DNA of 64,000 nucleotides, taken from Gibbula magus. Taxonomy: Eukaryota > Mollusca > Gastropoda > Trochida > Trochidae. Location: positions 1,426,001 through 1,490,000 of the forward strand of contig OW388294.1 in assembly GCA_936450465.1 (NCBI GenBank), given 5' to 3'. Made by a program: the position numbers and the translations under genes. Within the stretch, counting starts at the first letter, position 1, and each line of letters opens with the position of its first letter. Below the pieces are notes generated by a model that saw only the letters and a list, made by a program, of their open reading frames with translations, had not been told where the DNA came from and searched no databases. This document shows, piece by piece, positions 60,353 through 64,000 of the stretch.

Positions 60353-61788
60353 AATATCCCCTCAGCTATTCTAAACAGCACGCCATTTTTCGTGTTCAAA
60401 CTATAGCAAATTTAAAAATAACAACTACTGTTTTGCAAAACCACATTAGTTTCTTCCATCCTTAAGCACATATAGAGAAAGCATATCACTTTGTTGGATC
60501 CTGTACATCCCGTTGTATGATACGCGTCAGTAGGTTCCTGGGTATTAGCAGGGCGTCTGTGTAATTGTATATTTATAACGCATTCCTTTAGATTGTATTT
60601 TTCAGTGAGAAAAGTATCACTGGAAAGATGGAGATAGTTTAGGTGACCTTCAGATATCAGGACACCCTGACATATGGACGGACATCCGGCAGACAAAACA
60701 TCCATTTTGTCGCCACTATAACCGTCAGAATTCCTCATATATTTAATGGTGACGGTTGAAAGTAAAAGTCGCAATACATTATGTCAAAATGTGTTCTTGG
60801 TGTTGGATGAAGTGACTATCTAGTGCAGTAAAAACTGTATGAATTGATGCGACATATGACAGGTCCACATCCTTAATGTTCTGGTTACTTATTGTCCTTG
60901 AACAAAGTACTTAAAAATCAGTAATCAGCGATTTGATGCATGGATATAGCTCCGAAAACTCTTGATTTTAATCATTTTTTTTAATTCTTGAAGTGACACA
61001 GACAGTGATACTTTCGTCCCTGTGTATCTATAAGTTAATTCCAGTGGCTAGGTAGTATAACCATTAACTCTTAAATAATACATGATATCAACCCAACGAG
61101 TAGATACAGCAGTTTGGGTAATGTGTTACGGCGCCTCTCAAATAGACGATCATATTTCATACCTATAATAAAACCTTTCGCTAAACTATTCAACTGTAAA
61201 AAGACCCCTTCCATATCTTGAAGAGAAATCGGCCAATGATACATACTGTACATAGATACGGGGGACATTCAAAAAGTTCGAAGTCCAACTTAGTATATGT
61301 GAGCTATATTTCTTATGCCTCACTTTACAACAGAATCTCCTCTTATGTTAGTACGCCTGGCCCGCCATGTTAAAGCATTTCAATGTAATCATTATAGTTG
61401 ATGACACTCTGTCCCGACCCTTCAAAGAATCCCTTAATTATACGAACCAACTCATAATTATTCCCAAAATGACGACGATGGAGGTCGGAGTTGACGTTCG
61501 CCTTAACGTAAGGTCCATTAGGAACACGATCATGTAAGTAAGGCGGTGAGGCAAAACTTCAAATATACAGTTGATACATGGGTTGAACTTTGAGGATGGG
61601 TGTTGTCTTGAAGTAGCAGTACACGACCTCGGAGCTATCCTTCGCTTTGTCTTGATATGTTATCTCTCAGTGGAACAATCCTGATGCATACTTGCATTAC
61701 GTTTTATTAATAGCTTGACCCTTGTCTAGATAGTCAATCAGGACCACAGCCTGTGCGTTCAAAACAGACGCAGGTGCTTGACGAGTTC
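60353..61788. other. no gene seen
   Basis: A 120-codon minus frame at 60774-60412 shows no recognised domain. Nothing else is supported. Confidence 0.45.
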
Positions 61789-62078
61789 GGGACTTGGAGA
61801 ACCTTGGTATTGTATCGTTTGTTCTAGTGTCTTGGAAGGGTCCATCGGGACTTGGAGAACCTTGGTATTGTATCGTTTGTTCTAGTGTCTTGGAAGGGTC
61901 CATCGGGACTTGGAGAACCTTGGCATTGTATCGTTTGTTCTAGTGTCTTGGAAGGGTCCATCGGGACTTGGAGAACCTTGGTATTGTATCGTTTGTTCTA
62001 GTGTCTTGGAAGGGTCCATCGGGACTTGGAGAACGTTGGTATTGTATCGTTTGTTCTAGTGTCTTGGAAGGGTCCATC
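61789..62078. repeat. 58-bp tandem repeat, exactly five copies
   Basis: Units start at 61789, 61847, 61905, 61963 and 62021 with CGGGACTTGGAGAACCTTGG. Only single-base differences are seen, so expansion is recent. Confidence 0.97.
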
Positions 62079-62100
62079 CTCTACGGTTACAACCTTTGCT

Positions 62101-62172
62101 CAACTGCCCACATTCTTGCTTCCCACATTGTCCAACTGCCCACATTCTTGCTTCCCACATTGTCCAACTGCC
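62101..62172. repeat. 32-bp tandem repeat, 2.2 copies
   Basis: CAACTGCCCACATTCTTGCT and the following 12 bases repeat at 62101 and 62133, with a partial copy at 62165. Confidence 0.95.
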
Positions 62173-63027
62173 AATCATCAGTCAAAATAGTGTGCATTGA
62201 CGTAATACTGATGCCTTCTGCATCGGTTTTCTGTTGAACAGAGACCCTGCACAGTATCGACTTGATCATCACTTGTGGATATTTTGGACATTCTGTCCAG
62301 ATGACATAATATTCAGTGCTCTCTCTGTCACCCGAGAATTATGTCTACTTCCTGACAGTGGCAAAGGAAGGATGCTCGTTGGAGTGCTAGATTAATATTT
62401 TTGACGATTCGGCCCCCTGCCCCTCTTACAGACGATATTTTTGGTGGAAGATCGTATTGGATGGTAAACGCTGCATGTTTCAGGTTGAATGAAGGCTTGT
62501 ACAGTTGATGTTTGCAGAGGATTCTGTGAATATACCACTATGTGTCTTGATAGTATCGAGTCCATTGACTTTTAAAATGCTATATACATGAATTCCAATG
62601 CAGAAAGGTATATTGCTGAACTTATAACCACCTCGACTTTTCAAAAGTCTCCCGATCGGTCAATGATCAATTCGAGGTGGCATTGAGTATCGACTCCTAC
62701 TAATTATTTCCCGAGTAGGTCCCTTTCTCTTACAGTATTTATCATCAACTTTATTTCAACTTTACAGTACGTGTAAGAAAGAAGCGTGATATCAGCAATA
62801 TAGCTAGTAACGATAAGCCCATGTGAGAGTGACATCTGATAAGTGTAAAACCGCTCAATGACATTCCTGGGTTGTCTGGACTTGTCTGCCTTCTCTCACT
62901 CGCCTTTTCCACCTTGTGAAGTGAGGGGGTAATATGGGTACCTCGACATATATTAACAAGGTTATGAGGTATATTCTCTTGTGGTATGAAATTTTAAAAC
63001 ATACATTAAGAATAATTATAAGTAAAC
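62173..63027. other. no gene seen
   Basis: Unique-looking DNA without a supported gene. Confidence 0.45.
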
Positions 63028-63505
63028 GCTGTGGTGGTGGTGGTTGTGGTGGCGCCGGTAAACGTAATTGTAATAGCGGCGAATCTAATCGGAATTTGTT
63101 TAGTGTAGTAGCAGAAGTAGTCGTCATAGTAGTAGCAATAGTAGTAGTAGCAGTAGTAGTAGTAGTAGTAGTAGTAGAAGTAGTTGTAGTAGTGGTAGTA
63201 ATACTAGTAGTAGCAGTCGCAGGAGTTGTAGTAGTGGTAGTAGTAGTAGTAGTAGTAGTAGTAGTATTGGCAGTGATAGTAGTAGTAGTGGTGGTGGTAG
63301 TAGCAGTGGTAGTAGCGCAGTAGTGGTAGTAATAGTAGTAGTAGTAGTAGCAGCAGCAGTTGTAGTTGGACTATAAATGGGTACATGAACAGTAGTAGTA
63401 CTAGGAGGAGGAGGAGGAGGGGGAGGAGGAATATGAATAGCTGCATCAACAGTAGTAGTAGTAGTAGTAGTAGTAGTATAGTAGTGGTAATGGTAGTAGT
63501 AGTAA

Positions 63506-63538
<33 letters not shown>

Positions 63539-63640
63539 CAGCAGCAGCAGCAGCAGTTGTAGTTGGACTATGAATGGGTACATCAACAGTAGTAATAGTA
63601 GTAATAGTAGTAGTAGTAGCAGCAACATCAGCAAACGAAG
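63028..63640. repeat. (GTA)n-rich trinucleotide tract
   Basis: An interrupted AGT/GTA repeat of about 600 bp with GTG, GCA and GGA variants. An internal near-duplicate block (CAGCAGTTGTAGTTGGACTA, then TGAATGGGTACAT or TAAATGGGTACAT) occurs at about 63352 and 63550. Val- and Ser-rich frames in it are artefacts. Confidence 0.95.
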
Positions 63641-64000
63641 TAGAAATAGTAGAGGCAGGAGTCAGTGTAGGTGAGCAAGTCGTGCGTTCCACCGTGATGA
63701 GGTACCTGCGTTCCACCGTGATGAGGTACCCGTGTGCTCTCCTACTACACACAGAAAGGTCCTATCTGGAGGACAAGATGTAAAAGGCGGAAGCGGTGTG
63801 TTGTCCTGTCCCTCAGAGCATGTGGAGACGCATGTACTTATAGCTTATCTCCCCTAACACTTACACCTCGTGTGGGTTGGTCAGGAACCCGAGAATAAAG
63901 CAAACACTACTACATGTTTATCTCCTGGAGATGAAAGAGAACCTTGGCTGTTCCCTGACTGAAGACGTGAAGAACACCAGTCAGATTGGAGAGTGAAGGT
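63641..64000. other. window edge, no gene confirmed
   Basis: Contains a 24-bp direct repeat, TGCGTTCCACCGTGATGAGG, at 63683 and 63707. The last 150 bp are less AT-rich and could hold part of an exon, but nothing decides it. Confidence 0.35.

Noticed and set aside
60412..60774. A 120-codon minus-strand frame as a gene.
   Set aside because: There is no domain, promoter or poly(A) context, and its length is within chance expectation for the window.
62855..63783. Val-, Ser-, Thr- and Leu-rich frames around 63 kb.
   Set aside because: They are translations of the GTA/AGT trinucleotide tract in different frames.

Overview
The window looks like AT-rich nuclear DNA from an invertebrate, most likely a mollusc and perhaps a bivalve. 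This rests on its mobile elements: an L2/CR1-type LINE, a tRNA-headed SINE with a mollusc-style 3' end, a DeuSINE-like element and many short inverted-repeat elements. It also rests on long minisatellites and on the lack of any bacterial gene organisation. No species is claimed.

The centre, about 6.1-36.4 kb, is a tandem cluster of eight intronless paralogous genes, all on the minus strand. Each encodes exactly 197 residues with no frameshift or stop. Each has a TATA box 70-100 bp upstream of the chosen ATG, a TGACA/TGTCA inverted repeat just upstream of the TATA box, and an AATAAA signal downstream. I do not recognise the protein. It has two PLVDY-x-[LIM]-[DN]-E-S motifs near the N-terminus, a charged helical middle that could form a coiled coil, and an Arg/Lys-rich C-terminal third with SPRR and TPRR sites. 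The spacers are also paralogous. They differ by insertions and deletions that record the order of duplication: a short inverted-repeat element, a full-length but inactive LINE, two kinds of 5'-truncated LINE, and foldback elements. The last units (about 29.07-36.09 kb) are an almost perfect 3,403-bp tandem duplication. The eighth gene is a chimera, with its own promoter and first 50 codons joined to a body identical to copy 7.

Left of the cluster (0-6 kb) are a 47-bp minisatellite and a 3.2-kb array of a 15-bp unit. Right of it (36.4-64 kb) I find no convincing protein-coding gene. This part is repeat-rich: a 25-bp array (2 kb) with higher-order structure, a 34-bp array, a 14-bp array, a 47-bp array (1.5 kb), a 58-bp array, two SINEs, two long inverted-repeat elements and a (GTA)n tract.

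A recurring theme is a set of foldback modules at 25.6, 28.1, 48.3 and 53.4 kb, with a fragment at 38.1 kb. Each pairs a 140-165 bp hairpin with a neighbouring segment carrying TGACGTCA sites and a junction like TAATAAATAGAAT. The 34-bp satellite at 45.4 kb appears to be built from one hairpin arm of this family. Most long open frames in the window are by-products of tandem repeats and are not annotated as genes.
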